DNA of 64,000 bases, taken from positions 372,001-436,000 of the forward strand of contig NZ_LVLC01000001.1 in assembly GCF_002092855.1 (NCBI RefSeq), in the 5' to 3' direction. A program made the position numbers and the translations under genes. Below are positions 1 to 9,751 of the stretch, piece after piece. The stretch's first letter is position 1; each line of letters begins with the position of its first letter. The DNA comes from Campylobacter concisus (GTDB taxonomy: Bacteria; Campylobacterota; Campylobacteria; Campylobacterales; Campylobacteraceae). The notes under the pieces are model-generated. The model saw nothing but the letters and a program-made list of their open reading frames with translations. It ran no database searches and was not told where the DNA came from.

Positions 1-998
1 CCGTTTGCGTGAGTTCCCATAGTATCAACACTAACTGAAGTTGGCTTTGCAACGCCTATTGCGTAGCTTATCTGAACGATACACTTTTTGGCAAGGCCAG
101 CTGCGACGATATTTTTGGCTATCCAGCGCGCTGCGTAAAGTCCGCTTCTATCAACCTTTGTGTAGTCCTTGCTTGACTGAGCGCCACCACCTATCGGGCT
201 ATATCCGCCAAAGCTATCGACGATTAGTTTTCTGCCTGTTAGACCGCTATCGTGAAGTGAGCTGTGATTTACATATCTGCCTGTTGGGTTTATGTAAATG
301 ATCGTTTTTTCTTTATTATATAGCTCTTTTGGAAGACCAGTTTCGTCTATTAAATTTTGAATTAGTGTGCGAAGCTCTTCTATCTTCATAGTCTCCACGC
401 AAGGTGCAGAGACGACGATAGTGTGGATACTTTGAGGTTTGCAGTTTTCAAAATTATCTTTGCTACCATAATCAATAGTAACTTGCGTTTTTATATCAAC
501 GCCAAGTTTATCAGGGTTTGCTTTGGCAAATTTATATACTTTTTCACAAAGCATTCTTGCGTAAGTTATGGCTGCTGGCATAAATTCTTTCGCTTCGCAG
601 CTTGCAAAACCAAACATGATACCTTGATCCCCTGCCCCAATCTCACCATCATTCTGATCAACGCCTTGATTTATATCTGGGCTTTGTTGGTTTAAGCAGA
701 CTTTGACCTCGATATCATCTGGGTGCAAACACTGCTCTTTTGTAAAATTACTCTTTCCGTCATATCCAATATGCGCAAGAGCATCTTTTACGATCTTTTC
801 GTAATCTTTAAAAGAGAGTTTTACCTTTGAGTTTATCTCTCCGCCTATTACTATATTTTTTCCAGCCACAAAGACTTCACTTGCGACACGACCATTTGGA
901 TCTTGTGTTAAAATAGTATCCACTATGCTATCAGCGATTATATCAGCACATTTATCTGGATGACCCGGACTTACAACTTCAGAAGTAAATAGATACAT
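1..998 (-). CDS. metK: S-adenosylmethionine synthase (3' end beyond window)
   Basis: Makes S-adenosylmethionine from methionine and ATP in the cytoplasm. The minus-strand reading frame is open from the start codon to the window edge, about 332 codons, so the last part (the family is about 400 aa) is outside. The N-terminus reads MYLFTSEVVSPGHPDKCAD, the family hallmark with the substrate-binding His-Pro-Asp-Lys, and the visible C-terminal part contains the GGYSPIGGGAQSSKD glycine-rich loop. The ATG at 998 is preferred over the ATG at 1004, because the AAGGA ribosome site abuts the latter. Divergent from sstT. Truncation is an artefact of the window. Confidence 0.93.
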   Translation of the reverse strand, partial: MYLFTSEVVSPGHPDKCADIIADSIVDTILTQDPNGRVASEVFVAGKNIVIGGEINSKVKLSFKDYEKIVKDALAHIGYDGKSNFTKEQCLHPDDIEVKVCLNQQSPDINQGVDQNDGEIGAGDQGIMFGFASCEAKEFMPAAITYARMLCEKVYKFAKANPDKLGVDIKTQVTIDYGSKDNFENCKPQSIHTIVVSAPCVETMKIEELRTLIQNLIDETGLPKELYNKEKTIIYINPTGRYVNHSSLHDSGLTGRKLIVDSFGGYSPIGGGAQSSKDYTKVDRSGLYAARWIAKNIVAAGLAKKCIVQISYAIGVAKPTSVSVDTMGTHAN

Positions 999-1135
999 TT
1001 TCATCCTTTTTCTTGACTAAATTTTGTGCAATTGTAACAAATCTTTTTAAAAGGCTAATTAATCTTTATCAAATTCTTTATATTTAAAAATTGTTTAGCT
1101 AAAATCAACAAAAAACTAATTTATTAAGGTGTCAA

Positions 1136-2503
1136 ATGAATATGCTTAAAAACATAGCAAGAAGATACGCCGATGGAAATTTGATAGTTCAAATTTTAGT
1201 TGGTATCATCCTAGGTGCCCTAGTTGGCTTTTACACACACTACGAAGCAGCTCCTTATAACAAGATCTCAGCTAAAATTCAAACTATTCAAAACGAGAGT
1301 GGTTTGAGCATAGATGAAGTTATAAAAACTCACCTTAGTCAAGATGAAGCCAAACAGCTAAACGAAGCCAAAGAAAAAGCTGGTTCAGCCGATTCTATTG
1401 CAACTTCAGCTTCGGTTTTAGGAGATTTGTTTAAAGGTGCTCTAAAAGCGATCGCACCTATTCTTGTCTTTGTTTTAGTGGCAACATCCATCATTTTAAG
1501 AGATTTTGGTCATACAAAAGGTATGCAAAAGATCATTACACTCTATCTAATTGGTACATTTTTAGCAGCCGTTGTTGCAGTTATTGCTAGTTTCTTATTT
1601 CCAGTGGAGCTTTCTTTAAAAGGTCTTGCAAGCGCTGATATGTCAGCACCTCAAGGAATTACCAATGTATTAAAAGATCTCATTTATAAAATGGTTGAAA
1701 ATCCGATAAATGCTTTAGCAAATGGCAACTATATAGGCATCATTACCTGGGCAGTAGGCAGTGGTATAGCACTTAGAAATTCCACAGCTGAGACCAAAAA
1801 AGTATTTAAAGACATAAGCGATGGCGTGACTCATATCGTTAAATTTATCATTAGACTAGCTCCATTTGGTATTTTTGGCATGGTAGCTATTAGCATTCAT
1901 GAAACTGGATTTGAGGTACTTGCAGGATATCTAAAACTAATTTTAGTTCTTGTTGGGGCAATGCTTGTTGTCGCATTTATCATCTACCCAGCCATGGTTT
2001 TTGTATTAACTAGAAAAAATCCTTATCCACTTGTCATGATCTGCCTAAAAGAGAGCGCTATTTCAGCATTTTTTACAAGAAGCTCGGCCGCAAATATCCC
2101 TGTAAATATGGCACTTTGCAAAAAGCTTGGTCTAAAAGAGGAGCTTTACTCGATCTCTATCCCACTAGGAGCTACCATAAACATGGGTGGAGCGGCAGTT
2201 ACCATTAGTATCCTAGCGCTTACTGCGGTAAATTCTATCCCATCTATCACAGTTACATTTGGCGATGCACTACTTCTATGCTTTATCTCAGCTCTTGGTG
2301 CATGTGGCGCATCTGGTGTGGCTGGCGGCTCACTTCTTTTAGTGCCATTAGCGTGCGGTCTTTTTGGTATCGGCAACGACATTGCCATGCAGTTTGTCAC
2401 AGTTGGCTTTACGATTGGCGTTATCCAAGACTCAGTTGAAACTGCGCTAAATAGCTCATCAGACGTGCTTTTTACAGCCGTAGCTTCAGAGACTTCAAAC
2501 TAA
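1136..2503 (+). CDS. sstT: Serine/threonine:sodium symporter SstT
   Basis: Sodium-coupled uptake of serine and threonine across the inner membrane (dicarboxylate/amino acid:cation symporter family). The 455-aa protein matches SstT along its length, including [14 protein letters not shown], the [14 protein letters not shown] segment, the [13 protein letters not shown] re-entrant loop and the [18 protein letters not shown]-terminus. Odd point: a hydrophilic stretch of roughly 40 residues at about 41-85, between the first two membrane helices, makes it longer than the about 414-aa enterobacterial protein. AAGG lies six bases before the ATG. Serine is a major carbon source for Campylobacter, which fits. 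Confidence 0.93.
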   Translation: MNMLKNIARRYADGNLIVQILVGIILGALVGFYTHYEAAPYNKISAKIQTIQNESGLSIDEVIKTHLSQDEAKQLNEAKEKAGSADSIATSASVLGDLFKGALKAIAPILVFVLVATSIILRDFGHTKGMQKIITLYLIGTFLAAVVAVIASFLFPVELSLKGLASADMSAPQGITNVLKDLIYKMVENPINALANGNYIGIITWAVGSGIALRNSTAETKKVFKDISDGVTHIVKFIIRLAPFGIFGMVAISIHETGFEVLAGYLKLILVLVGAMLVVAFIIYPAMVFVLTRKNPYPLVMICLKESAISAFFTRSSAANIPVNMALCKKLGLKEELYSISIPLGATINMGGAAVTISILALTAVNSIPSITVTFGDALLLCFISALGACGASGVAGGSLLLVPLACGLFGIGNDIAMQFVTVGFTIGVIQDSVETALNSSSDVLFTAVASETSN

Positions 2504-2510
2504 TCTTCAT

Positions 2511-2541
2511 AAAATTTCAGCTAAATTTTGGCTGAAATTTT
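2511..2541 (+). terminator. Terminator after sstT
   Basis: A perfect 11-bp inverted repeat (AAAATTTCAGC / GCTGAAATTTT) with a 9-nt loop starts 7 bases after the sstT stop and is followed by ACTTTTATCC. Its position and the following T-rich stretch suit an intrinsic terminator. Confidence 0.65.
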
Positions 2542-2590
2542 ACTTTTATCCATTTTTTTGTAAAATATCCCAAAAATTTAAAGGATAAAT

Positions 2591-4312
2591 ATGCAAATTT
2601 GGGATCTAAAAGCACTTTTTGCAAACGAAAAAGAGTGCGAGCAAAACGCACTAAATTTACAAAAAGAGTGCGAGAAATTTAAAGATAAATACCTTGAAAG
2701 TTATGAAAATTTAAAAACTGAAGAGTTTTTAAAGGCATTTGAAGAATTTGAAAATTTGATAGCAAAAATTTCAAAAACCATGACTTATGCTTTTTTAAAT
2801 TTTACCAAAGACACCAGTAAAGGTGCATTTTATGCAAAGATTGACGAAATCGCAACAAAAGCAAATGAAAATTTGATATTTTTTGAGATCAAATTTAATG
2901 AGCTTAGCCCTAAAAAACAAGAAGAGATCATAAAAAGCTCTAAAAAATATGGCTATTACCTAAGCAATCTCGCTAAAGCAAAACCGCACCAACTTAGCGT
3001 TGCTGAAGAAAGAGTTTTGCTTCGCACTGCAAGCACTGGGGCTGAGGGCTTTTCGAGGCTTTTTGATGAGAGCATGAGCAAGATGAGGTTTAAATTTAAA
3101 GGCGAGCTTTTAAATGAAGAAGAGATTTTAGCCAAGCTTCATGAGAGTGACCAAAGCGTACGAAAACTAGCCGCCAAAAGCCTTTCAAATGAGCTTAGCA
3201 AACACCAGCACCTTCTTGGCTACATATATAATATGATAAAAACAGATCTAAAAACGAGCTGCGAGCTGCGAAATTTCAAGCTTCCTGAAGAGCCAAGACA
3301 CCTTGAAAATCAAATAACTAAAAAAAGTGTTGATTCGCTAATTGCTGTAACTGAGAAAAATTTTGACCTAGTTGCTAAATTTTACGAGCGCAAAAGAGAA
3401 ATTTTAGGTCTTAAAAAGCTTTATGATTACGATAGATACGCACCTCTTAGCAGCGAGGGCGAGTATAAATTTGATGAGTGCAAAAAGATAGTTTTAAAAG
3501 CATTTTCAAATTTCTCAAGAGAATTTGGCAATATCGCTAAAAGCGCCTTTAGTGACGGCTGGATCGATGTTTATCCGGCGCCAAACAAGCGAGGTGGTGC
3601 GTTTTCTCACTCAGGATCAAGTGACACGCACCCTTATGTTTTGCTAAATCACACCAACCAACGAAGAGACCTTTTCACGCTAGCTCACGAGCTTGGCCAC
3701 GCCGTGCATCAAAAACTCTCATATAATGTAAGCTACCTAAATTCAGACACTCCGCTAACCACGGCTGAGACGGCTTCAGTCTTTTGCGAGATGCTAGTTT
3801 TTGACCACATAAAAGATGGGCTTAGTAAAAAAGAGAAAATTTCACTGCTCGCTGGCAAGATCGAGGATATATTTGCCACACTTTACCGCCAGATAAATTT
3901 CACCACCTTTGAGCGCACCGTGCACGCACACGATGGCGAGATCAGCCTAGATGAGCTAAATAAAATTTGGCTAAGAGAGAGCAAAAAGATGTTTGGCAAA
4001 AGTGTCACGCTAAATGACTACTACAAAATTTGGTGGAGCTACATCCCACACTTCATCCACACGCCATTTTACTGCTACGCCTACTCTTACGCACAGCTTC
4101 TTGTGCTTGCACTTTTTGGGCTTTATAAAAGCGGCAAATGCGAAAATTTCGTTGAAATTTACACCGAGTTTTTGAGCCTTGGCGGTAGTCTTAGCCCAAG
4201 GGAACTTGTGGGTAAATTTGGCTTTGATATAGATGATAAAAATTTCTGGCAGATCGGCATAAACGAGGTTAAAAAGCTAGTAGATGAGTTTTTAGAAATT
4301 TCAAAGGATTAA
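2591..4312 (+). CDS. pepF: Oligoendopeptidase F, M3 family zinc peptidase
   Basis: Cytoplasmic metallopeptidase that cleaves short peptides. Length is 573 aa with no signal peptide. The M3 zinc site is intact: HELGH at residues 366-370 followed by the third ligand Glu393 in the segment TAETASVFCE. The N-terminal two-thirds is the helical PepF domain. AAAGGA precedes the ATG at a normal distance, and a TGTAAAAT -10-like element sits near 2559-2566. It is separated by one base from the next gene, so the two are probably co-transcribed. Family assignment is firm; substrate range is not readable from sequence. Confidence 0.92.
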   Translation: MQIWDLKALFANEKECEQNALNLQKECEKFKDKYLESYENLKTEEFLKAFEEFENLIAKISKTMTYAFLNFTKDTSKGAFYAKIDEIATKANENLIFFEIKFNELSPKKQEEIIKSSKKYGYYLSNLAKAKPHQLSVAEERVLLRTASTGAEGFSRLFDESMSKMRFKFKGELLNEEEILAKLHESDQSVRKLAAKSLSNELSKHQHLLGYIYNMIKTDLKTSCELRNFKLPEEPRHLENQITKKSVDSLIAVTEKNFDLVAKFYERKREILGLKKLYDYDRYAPLSSEGEYKFDECKKIVLKAFSNFSREFGNIAKSAFSDGWIDVYPAPNKRGGAFSHSGSSDTHPYVLLNHTNQRRDLFTLAHELGHAVHQKLSYNVSYLNSDTPLTTAETASVFCEMLVFDHIKDGLSKKEKISLLAGKIEDIFATLYRQINFTTFERTVHAHDGEISLDELNKIWLRESKKMFGKSVTLNDYYKIWWSYIPHFIHTPFYCYAYSYAQLLVLALFGLYKSGKCENFVEIYTEFLSLGGSLSPRELVGKFGFDIDDKNFWQIGINEVKKLVDEFLEISKD

Positions 4313-4313
4313 G

Positions 4314-4763
4314 ATGTTAGACGAAATTTTAGATGATGAGAAATTTTCACTTTTGATGAAGATGCACGTCTATGAGTGCATTGATTTTTTGCTTGAAAAA
4401 GGGGTAAATTTCTCAGTTATGGCAAATTTGCCGCTAGTTAGCTTTGAGCCAAGCTTACCAGATGAGATAAGTAGAAGCTTTAATATGCCAGTCATTATGT
4501 TTTCACTTGGTGGCTATACGCTTGAGAGTGCGAAGTTAACGCAAGATGAGCTTAGCTTCGAGGCTGGATTTGGTAGTGAAAATTTTGCCTCTGTGGTATC
4601 TTTTCCGCTTGGTGCAGTGGTTCAAATTTTGGTTGAAAATAGCCCGATCCTTGTAAATTTCTCTATCTACAAGCCAAAAGAGAAGCAAGTCGATCACGCT
4701 AAAAAATCAGCCTCAGTCTTTTTGCAAAACCCAAAAAATAAAGATATATTTAAGAAAAAATAG
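4314..4763 (+). CDS. Conserved protein resembling ClpXP adaptor SspB
   Basis: 149 aa, no signal peptide, immediately after pepF. By eye it follows the layout of stringent starvation protein B: an N-terminal helix (YECIDFLLEKGVNFSV, compare the YEWLLDN helix of SspB), a NLPLVSFEPS strand region, then LTQDELSFEAGFGS and VVSFPLGAVVQILVEN, which line up with the E. coli segments DEVRFNARFGG and VSVPLAAVLAIYAREN. SspB hands ssrA-tagged proteins to ClpXP. The C-terminal tail (residues about 125-149) is lysine-rich and lacks the LRVVK-type ClpX-binding end of E. coli SspB. The relationship is inferred from remembered family sequence; function is unproven. Confidence 0.6.
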   Translation: MLDEILDDEKFSLLMKMHVYECIDFLLEKGVNFSVMANLPLVSFEPSLPDEISRSFNMPVIMFSLGGYTLESAKLTQDELSFEAGFGSENFASVVSFPLGAVVQILVENSPILVNFSIYKPKEKQVDHAKKSASVFLQNPKNKDIFKKK

Positions 4764-4814
4764 TAATTTTAAGCATTTTTGGCTAAAATCAAAAGAAAAT
4801 TTAAAAAGCAAAAA

Positions 4815-6884
4815 ATGGAAAAATTACTATCAAATTTAAACGAAGCCCAGCGCGAAGCAGCCACCCACATAGATGGCCCGATGCTCATACTAGCAGGTGC
4901 TGGCAGCGGCAAGACAAAGACGATCACAACTAGACTTGCCTACCTCATCGGTGAGGTCGGTATAGACGCGGCAAATACACTAACTCTTACTTTTACAAAC
5001 AAAGCCGCCAACGAGATGCGAAGTAGAGCCATGGCGATGCTAAGCCAAAGTGGCAAAAACTACTCGCCGCTTCTTTGCACATTTCATAAATTCGGGCTTT
5101 TGTTTTTAAAGCTCTACATAGAAAAGCTTGGCAGAAAAAATAACTTCGTCATAATCGACACAGACGATAAAAAGCGCATCATCAAAAGCTTTGAAAGTCC
5201 AGTCGCCACGGCGATTTTATCAAGTGAAATTTCAAACTATAAAAACTCACTTTTAAGCGTCGAAGAGGTCTATAAAAACGCAAATTTCTCGTCTTTCGAT
5301 AAAAGCAAGGATAACTTTTACAAACAAGCAGCACAAATTTATGAAAAATATGAAGATTATCTCAAAACAAATAATCTTGTTGATTTTGACGATCTGCTAG
5401 GGCTTACATATAAAATTTTAGACGAAAATGAAGATCTTGCTAGAGAAATTTCAAACCGATACAAATACATAATGGTCGATGAGTATCAAGATACAAACGA
5501 CCTTCAATATAAACTGCTAAAAAAGCTCTGTCTATGCCACGAAAACATCTGCGTCGTGGGTGATGACGATCAAAGTATCTACGGCTGGCGCGGCGCGAAA
5601 ATAGATAATATCTTAAATTTTAAAGATCAGTTTAAAGATGTAAAGATCATTAGACTTGAGAAAAACTACCGCTCGAGCGAGGCGATACTAAAAGCCGCAA
5701 ACGAGCTGATAGATCATAACCGCAACCGCCTTGGTAAGAAGCTTGTAGGCACAAAAGGCGAAGGTGAAGCTGTAAATTTGATAGAGAGCTTTGATGAGAG
5801 CGTCGAGGCTGGCAAGATCGCAAAATGTATAAAAGAGCTTTTAAGCAAAGGCGTGCAAGCAAAAGATATCGCGATCTTATACCGCATAAATGCACTCTCT
5901 CGCTCGCTTGAAGATGGATTAAATAAAGAGCAGATCGCTTATAAAATGGTCGGAGGCGTAAAATTTTACGAAAGAGCCGAGATCAAAGATATCATAAGCT
6001 ACTTAAGGCTGATAAATAATCCAAATGATGACTTTTCAATAAGGCGCATCATCAATCGCCCAAAACGAGGACTGGGCAAAGTGAGTCTTGATAAGCTTGA
6101 AAAAATGGCATTTGAGGACAAAATTTCCATTTTTGAAGCGATCTCAAACATCTCTGATAACGACGAAGCCTTTAGCAAAAAGGTGAAATCAGCTCTTGTT
6201 GAGTTTGCAAACAACCTAAAAGAGCTTCAAGAAAGCAGCTCGGTTTTTGACCTAATAGATAAATTTGAAGCTAAATTTGGCGTAAAAAAATACTACGAGA
6301 GCTTGCCAGATGGTGCTGAAAGAGCGGCGAACATCGATGAGTTTTACGCTGTTTTAAAAGATCAGATCAAGCAAAATCCAAGCTTTGATCTGGAGGAGTT
6401 TTTAAACGAGATCACACTAACAAGTGAGCAAGACGGCATCAGCGATGAGGCTATTAGCATTATGAGTGTGCATGCTAGCAAGGGTCTTGAGTTTGAGCAC
6501 CTTTTTGTTATCGGCCTTGAAGAAGGATTTTTCCCGCTCATTGGCGATGGTAGCGACATCGAAGAGGAGCGCAGGCTTGCATACGTGGCGATCACAAGAG
6601 CTAAAAAAACGCTTAGCCTAAGCTTTACAAATTCACGCTTTTACAAAGGCCAGCGCACGAGGTTAAATAAGAGTAGATTTTTAAGCGAGAGCGGTATCAC
6701 GCATGGCTCGCTGGTTATCGAACAGAGCAATGAATTTAAAAAAGGCGACCTTGTTAAACATAAAATTTTTGGTATCGGCAGGGTGAGTGCGGTTAGCAAG
6801 ATCAAAAAAGAATTTAAACTAACTATAAATTTTGGTGGCAATGTAAGAGAGATAATGTCAAGCTTCGTGGAAAAGGCCGTATGA
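4815..6884 (+). CDS. uvrD: ATP-dependent DNA helicase UvrD/Rep/PcrA type
   Basis: Superfamily 1A 3'-5' DNA helicase acting in repair and replication restart. Visible motifs are the Q-motif LNEAQREAA, Walker A GAGSGKT, motif Ia TFTNKAANEMR, motif II VDEYQDTN, motif III GDDDQSIYGWRGA, motif IV LEKNYRSS, motif V SVHASKGLEF and motif VI RRLAYVAITRAKK. A C-terminal segment (about 640-689) carries a KHKIFGIGRV element like the PcrA/UvrD Tudor-like tail. I start at ATG 4815 (689 aa); an upstream in-frame TTG at 4779 would add 12 basic residues with no support. It overlaps truB by 4 bases. Confidence 0.93.
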   Translation: MEKLLSNLNEAQREAATHIDGPMLILAGAGSGKTKTITTRLAYLIGEVGIDAANTLTLTFTNKAANEMRSRAMAMLSQSGKNYSPLLCTFHKFGLLFLKLYIEKLGRKNNFVIIDTDDKKRIIKSFESPVATAILSSEISNYKNSLLSVEEVYKNANFSSFDKSKDNFYKQAAQIYEKYEDYLKTNNLVDFDDLLGLTYKILDENEDLAREISNRYKYIMVDEYQDTNDLQYKLLKKLCLCHENICVVGDDDQSIYGWRGAKIDNILNFKDQFKDVKIIRLEKNYRSSEAILKAANELIDHNRNRLGKKLVGTKGEGEAVNLIESFDESVEAGKIAKCIKELLSKGVQAKDIAILYRINALSRSLEDGLNKEQIAYKMVGGVKFYERAEIKDIISYLRLINNPNDDFSIRRIINRPKRGLGKVSLDKLEKMAFEDKISIFEAISNISDNDEAFSKKVKSALVEFANNLKELQESSSVFDLIDKFEAKFGVKKYYESLPDGAERAANIDEFYAVLKDQIKQNPSFDLEEFLNEITLTSEQDGISDEAISIMSVHASKGLEFEHLFVIGLEEGFFPLIGDGSDIEEERRLAYVAITRAKKTLSLSFTNSRFYKGQRTRLNKSRFLSESGITHGSLVIEQSNEFKKGDLVKHKIFGIGRVSAVSKIKKEFKLTINFGGNVREIMSSFVEKAV

Positions 6885-7702
6885 ACGCCATCTTCGTAGC
6901 AAACAAGCCAGCTGGCATGAGCTCAAACCACTTTTTAGGGCGACTAAAGAGAAAATACGGCGTTAAAAAGGCTGGATTTTCAGGCACACTTGATCCATTT
7001 GCTAGCGGCTGTCTCATCGTTGCCTTTGGTTCATATACGAAATTTTTTAGATTTTTAGACAAAAGTCCAAAAGTCTATGAAGCTACGATCTGGCTTGGGG
7101 CTAGCAGTCCAAGCATGGATAATGAAAATATCACTGAAATTTCAAATGTAAAAGAGCTAAATTTAGAAAAACTAGAAGCCATAAGAGGCGAGCTGACTGG
7201 TAAGATAAGCTATATCCCGCCAAAATTTAGCGCCAAGCACGTAAATGGCACAAGAGCCTATAAGCTGGCTAGAAACGGCGAAAAATTTGAGCTAAAGACA
7301 GAAACTATGGAAATTTTTGATAGCCAAATTTTAAACTATTCGCACCCATTTTTAACTATCCGTATAAGCGTAAGCGAAGGAAGTTATATCCGTTCGTATG
7401 CAGAAATTTTTGGAAAAAAGCTTGGTTATAATGTAACTTTAAGCTCATTAAAAAGGATAAGTGAAGGCAAATTTAGCTACGAAAATGAAAAATTTTTGAA
7501 TATTTGTGATTTTTTAAATATTCAGAAAAATACATACTTTGGGGATATAAATGATATTCTTGATGGTAAGAAATTAAAAATTAACGATTTTGAAACACAA
7601 AAGCAAGGAATTTATTTGCTAAATTATGATAAATTTATGAGCGTAATCCAAATCACGGATGATACTATAAATTACACTCTAAATAAGGTTGAAAAATGTT
7701 AA
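6881..7702 (+). CDS. truB: tRNA pseudouridine(55) synthase TruB
   Basis: Converts uridine 55 in the T-loop of tRNAs to pseudouridine. 273 aa with the catalytic motif GFSGTLDPFASG, nucleophile Asp38, and downstream KFSAKHVNGTRAYKLAR and GSYIRSYAEIFG segments typical of TruB. The ATG overlaps the uvrD stop (ATGA), so translation is probably coupled. It is shorter than TruB proteins that carry a full PUA domain; the C-terminal about 60 residues are lysine- and asparagine-rich and poorly recognisable. It also overlaps csrA by 7 bases. Confidence 0.94.
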   Translation: MNAIFVANKPAGMSSNHFLGRLKRKYGVKKAGFSGTLDPFASGCLIVAFGSYTKFFRFLDKSPKVYEATIWLGASSPSMDNENITEISNVKELNLEKLEAIRGELTGKISYIPPKFSAKHVNGTRAYKLARNGEKFELKTETMEIFDSQILNYSHPFLTIRISVSEGSYIRSYAEIFGKKLGYNVTLSSLKRISEGKFSYENEKFLNICDFLNIQKNTYFGDINDILDGKKLKINDFETQKQGIYLLNYDKFMSVIQITDDTINYTLNKVEKC

Positions 7703-7926
7703 TCCTAGCAAGAAAAGAAAATGAAGAAATTTTAATAGGAAATGACATAAAAGTTGTCATAGTAAATATTTCAAAAAATACCGTTAAACTCGGTATCGAA
7801 GCGCCACGAAATACAATGATACTAAGAAGCGAACTAGCAAACGATATCAAAAACGAAAATATCCATGCCACAAAAACTGCAAGTGAAGCCGATATTCATG
7901 AGCTAGCTAAAAAAATTGAGAAATGA
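7696..7926 (+). CDS. csrA: Carbon storage regulator CsrA
   Basis: 76-aa RNA-binding post-transcriptional regulator. The N-terminus MLILARKENEEILIG and the segment VKLGIEAPRNTMILRSEL are the conserved CsrA beta-strands, including the RNA-contacting LARKEN edge and the Arg in the second half. In Campylobacter, CsrA is known to repress flagellin mRNA and to be antagonised by FliW (established knowledge). Here it sits inside an operon between truB and ispE, overlapping both, just upstream of the flagellar rod genes. Confidence 0.95.
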   Translation: MLILARKENEEILIGNDIKVVIVNISKNTVKLGIEAPRNTMILRSELANDIKNENIHATKTASEADIHELAKKIEK

Positions 7927-8666
7927 AAAGCTTTGCAAAGATCAATGTCTTTTTGAAGGTAGTTGGAACCAGAGGCAACTACCACGAAATTTTATCACGC
8001 TTTGTTCTCTGTGAGCAGCTTTTTGACGAAATTTATTTTAAAAAGTCAGATTCATTTGCCATAGAATGCAGCAACTGCGATATAAAAGAAAACATCATCC
8101 AAAAAGCGATAGACGAGCTAAAAATAGCTGGCTTTTCAAACGAGCTAGATGAGTTTTTTAGCTCTCATAAAATTATCATCAACAAACAAATCCCAATAGG
8201 TGCTGGTCTAGGAGGAGGCAGTTCAAACGCCGCCACCTTTTTACTAATGGTAAATGACGAGCTAAATTTACATATAAAACGCGAAAATTTGATGCAAATA
8301 GCGTCTAAAATCGGCGCAGATGTAGCTTTTTTCGTAAGTGGCTACAAGGCAGCAAATGTAAGCGGTATAGGTGAGATCATAGAAAAATTTGATGACGAAG
8401 TGCCGGATTTAAATATCTTCACGCCAAATGTTTTTTGCTCTACACCGGCGGTTTATCAAGAATTTAGAAGCAATTTCTTACAATACATAAACGTTAATAC
8501 TGCAAAAAAGATGCAAAATTTAAAGAGTAAAGAGCTACTTGAAATTTATAAAAACGAGGAGCTAAACGATCTTTTTGCCCCATGTTTCAAGCTCTATCCA
8601 CAGATGAATGAGTTTAAAGATAAATTTCTAAGCGGCAGCGGCAGTAGCGTATTTAGCGTAAAATAA
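7923..8666 (+). CDS. ispE: 4-diphosphocytidyl-2-C-methyl-D-erythritol kinase
   Basis: ATP-dependent GHMP-family kinase of the non-mevalonate isoprenoid pathway. 247 aa. The GHMP glycine-rich ATP loop is present as [15 protein letters not shown], the N-terminal [12 protein letters not shown] carries the conserved catalytic-site Lys and Asn, and the end contains [11 protein letters not shown]. It is slightly shorter than the usual 280-290 aa, as is common in Campylobacter. The start overlaps the csrA stop by 4 bases, suggesting coupled translation. Confidence 0.92.
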   Translation: MKSFAKINVFLKVVGTRGNYHEILSRFVLCEQLFDEIYFKKSDSFAIECSNCDIKENIIQKAIDELKIAGFSNELDEFFSSHKIIINKQIPIGAGLGGGSSNAATFLLMVNDELNLHIKRENLMQIASKIGADVAFFVSGYKAANVSGIGEIIEKFDDEVPDLNIFTPNVFCSTPAVYQEFRSNFLQYINVNTAKKMQNLKSKELLEIYKNEELNDLFAPCFKLYPQMNEFKDKFLSGSGSSVFSVK

Positions 8667-8677
8667 AAGGTGAAACT

Positions 8678-9133
8678 TTGATAAAAGATCTAGCAAAAAA
8701 CAAAAAAGCTTTGCATGACTTTAGCATACTTGAAACCTTCGAGGCTGGCATCGTTTTAAAAGGCAGCGAAGTCAAGGCTCTAAGGGCTGGCAGAGCAAAT
8801 TTAAAAGATAGCTTTGTGCGTGTCATAAAAGGCGAGCTTTTCTTACTAAACGCTCACATCAGCTATCTTGAGACTACACACAGCGCATTTCGTCCAAACG
8901 AGCGAGCCGCCAGAAAACTTTTGATGCACAGAAAACAGATCGATAAAATTTTCGGTCAAGTCTCACAAGATGGGCTTACTTTGGTTGTTTTGGCACTTTA
9001 TCTAAGCGATAAAAACATCGTAAAAGCAAGGCTGGCCCTTGCAAAAGGTAAAAATTTACACGACAAGCGCGAAACTTTAAAGAGACGCGAGGCAGACAAA
9101 GAGGCAAGAGCTGCCATAAAAAGATATGTTTAA
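8678..9133 (+). CDS. smpB: SsrA-binding protein SmpB
   Basis: Partner of tmRNA in ribosome rescue. 151 aa with the family signatures [28 protein letters not shown], the AHISYL strand and a basic C-terminal tail ([20 protein letters not shown]) that enters the decoding centre. The start is TTG (8678), seven bases after AAAGG; no ATG is placed better and the protein is full length from here. With the SspB-like gene upstream, one operon may hold two factors of trans-translation and tagged-protein disposal. Confidence 0.94.
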   Translation: MIKDLAKNKKALHDFSILETFEAGIVLKGSEVKALRAGRANLKDSFVRVIKGELFLLNAHISYLETTHSAFRPNERAARKLLMHRKQIDKIFGQVSQDGLTLVVLALYLSDKNIVKARLALAKGKNLHDKRETLKRREADKEARAAIKRYV

Positions 9134-9141
9134 GGGATAAG

Positions 9142-9738
9142 ATGAAGAATTTACTTGTTTTAATAATCGCTTTATTTGCTTTTTTTGGTTGTGGCGAAGA
9201 TGAGAGCAGCAGTGCAAATTTTAAAGAATTTAGCCCAAATGAAGAGGTCAAACTTGTAGATGTAAGCGGCAAGGAGCTTACTTTAGTTAGAAAAGATCAC
9301 GGCTTTGCTATCAAAAATGATGAAAATAAAGTTTTAATGATCGACATTTTTGGCACATTTTGTCCGCCTTGTCAAAAAGAGGCAGCCGAGCTTACAAAAT
9401 ATCAGCTTGAAAACAAAGATAAATTTACGCTAATCGGACTAACTCACTTTGAAAATGTCACAAATGAGTATGTTTTGCATGAATTTATGCAAAAATTTAA
9501 TGCCTACTACTTCATAACAAACGATCAAAAGATAAATGACAGGCTTGCCGAGCAGATCGTAAGAGATATCGAATACAAACACGAGATCGCACTACCTTTT
9601 AAAGTGGTGATAAAAAACGGCGAATATCAAATTTTAACAGACGTAGATAGCGGACAATACGGAGTTAAATACTATCTTGGCGGCATAAAAGTCACAAAAA
9701 TGAAAGAAGATTTGGCAAAAATCTATGAAACAAAATAA
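9142..9738 (+). CDS. Thioredoxin-fold lipoprotein, TlpA/ResA-like
   Basis: 198 aa. An N-terminal hydrophobic segment ends in FFGC with the lipidation Cys at 17, so it should be anchored to a membrane and face the periplasm. The thioredoxin-like active site is GTFCPPCQKE (Cys74, Cys77) preceded by a strand VLMIDIF. A cis-Pro candidate lies in IALPFKVV. TlpA/ResA-type proteins reduce apocytochrome c or other periplasmic disulfides; which client applies here cannot be told. It is eight bases after smpB, last in the upstream string. Confidence 0.82.
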   Translation: MKNLLVLIIALFAFFGCGEDESSSANFKEFSPNEEVKLVDVSGKELTLVRKDHGFAIKNDENKVLMIDIFGTFCPPCQKEAAELTKYQLENKDKFTLIGLTHFENVTNEYVLHEFMQKFNAYYFITNDQKINDRLAEQIVRDIEYKHEIALPFKVVIKNGEYQILTDVDSGQYGVKYYLGGIKVTKMKEDLAKIYETK

Positions 9739-9751
9739 ATTTGCCTTATAT

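Noticed and set aside
1-998. metK as a truncated pseudogene
   Set aside because: The frame is open to the window edge with all visible motifs intact; the truncation is only the end of the window.
4779-4814. TTG-initiated N-terminal extension of UvrD
   Set aside because: Adds only basic residues with no ribosome site; the helicase Q-motif follows the ATG at 4815 directly.
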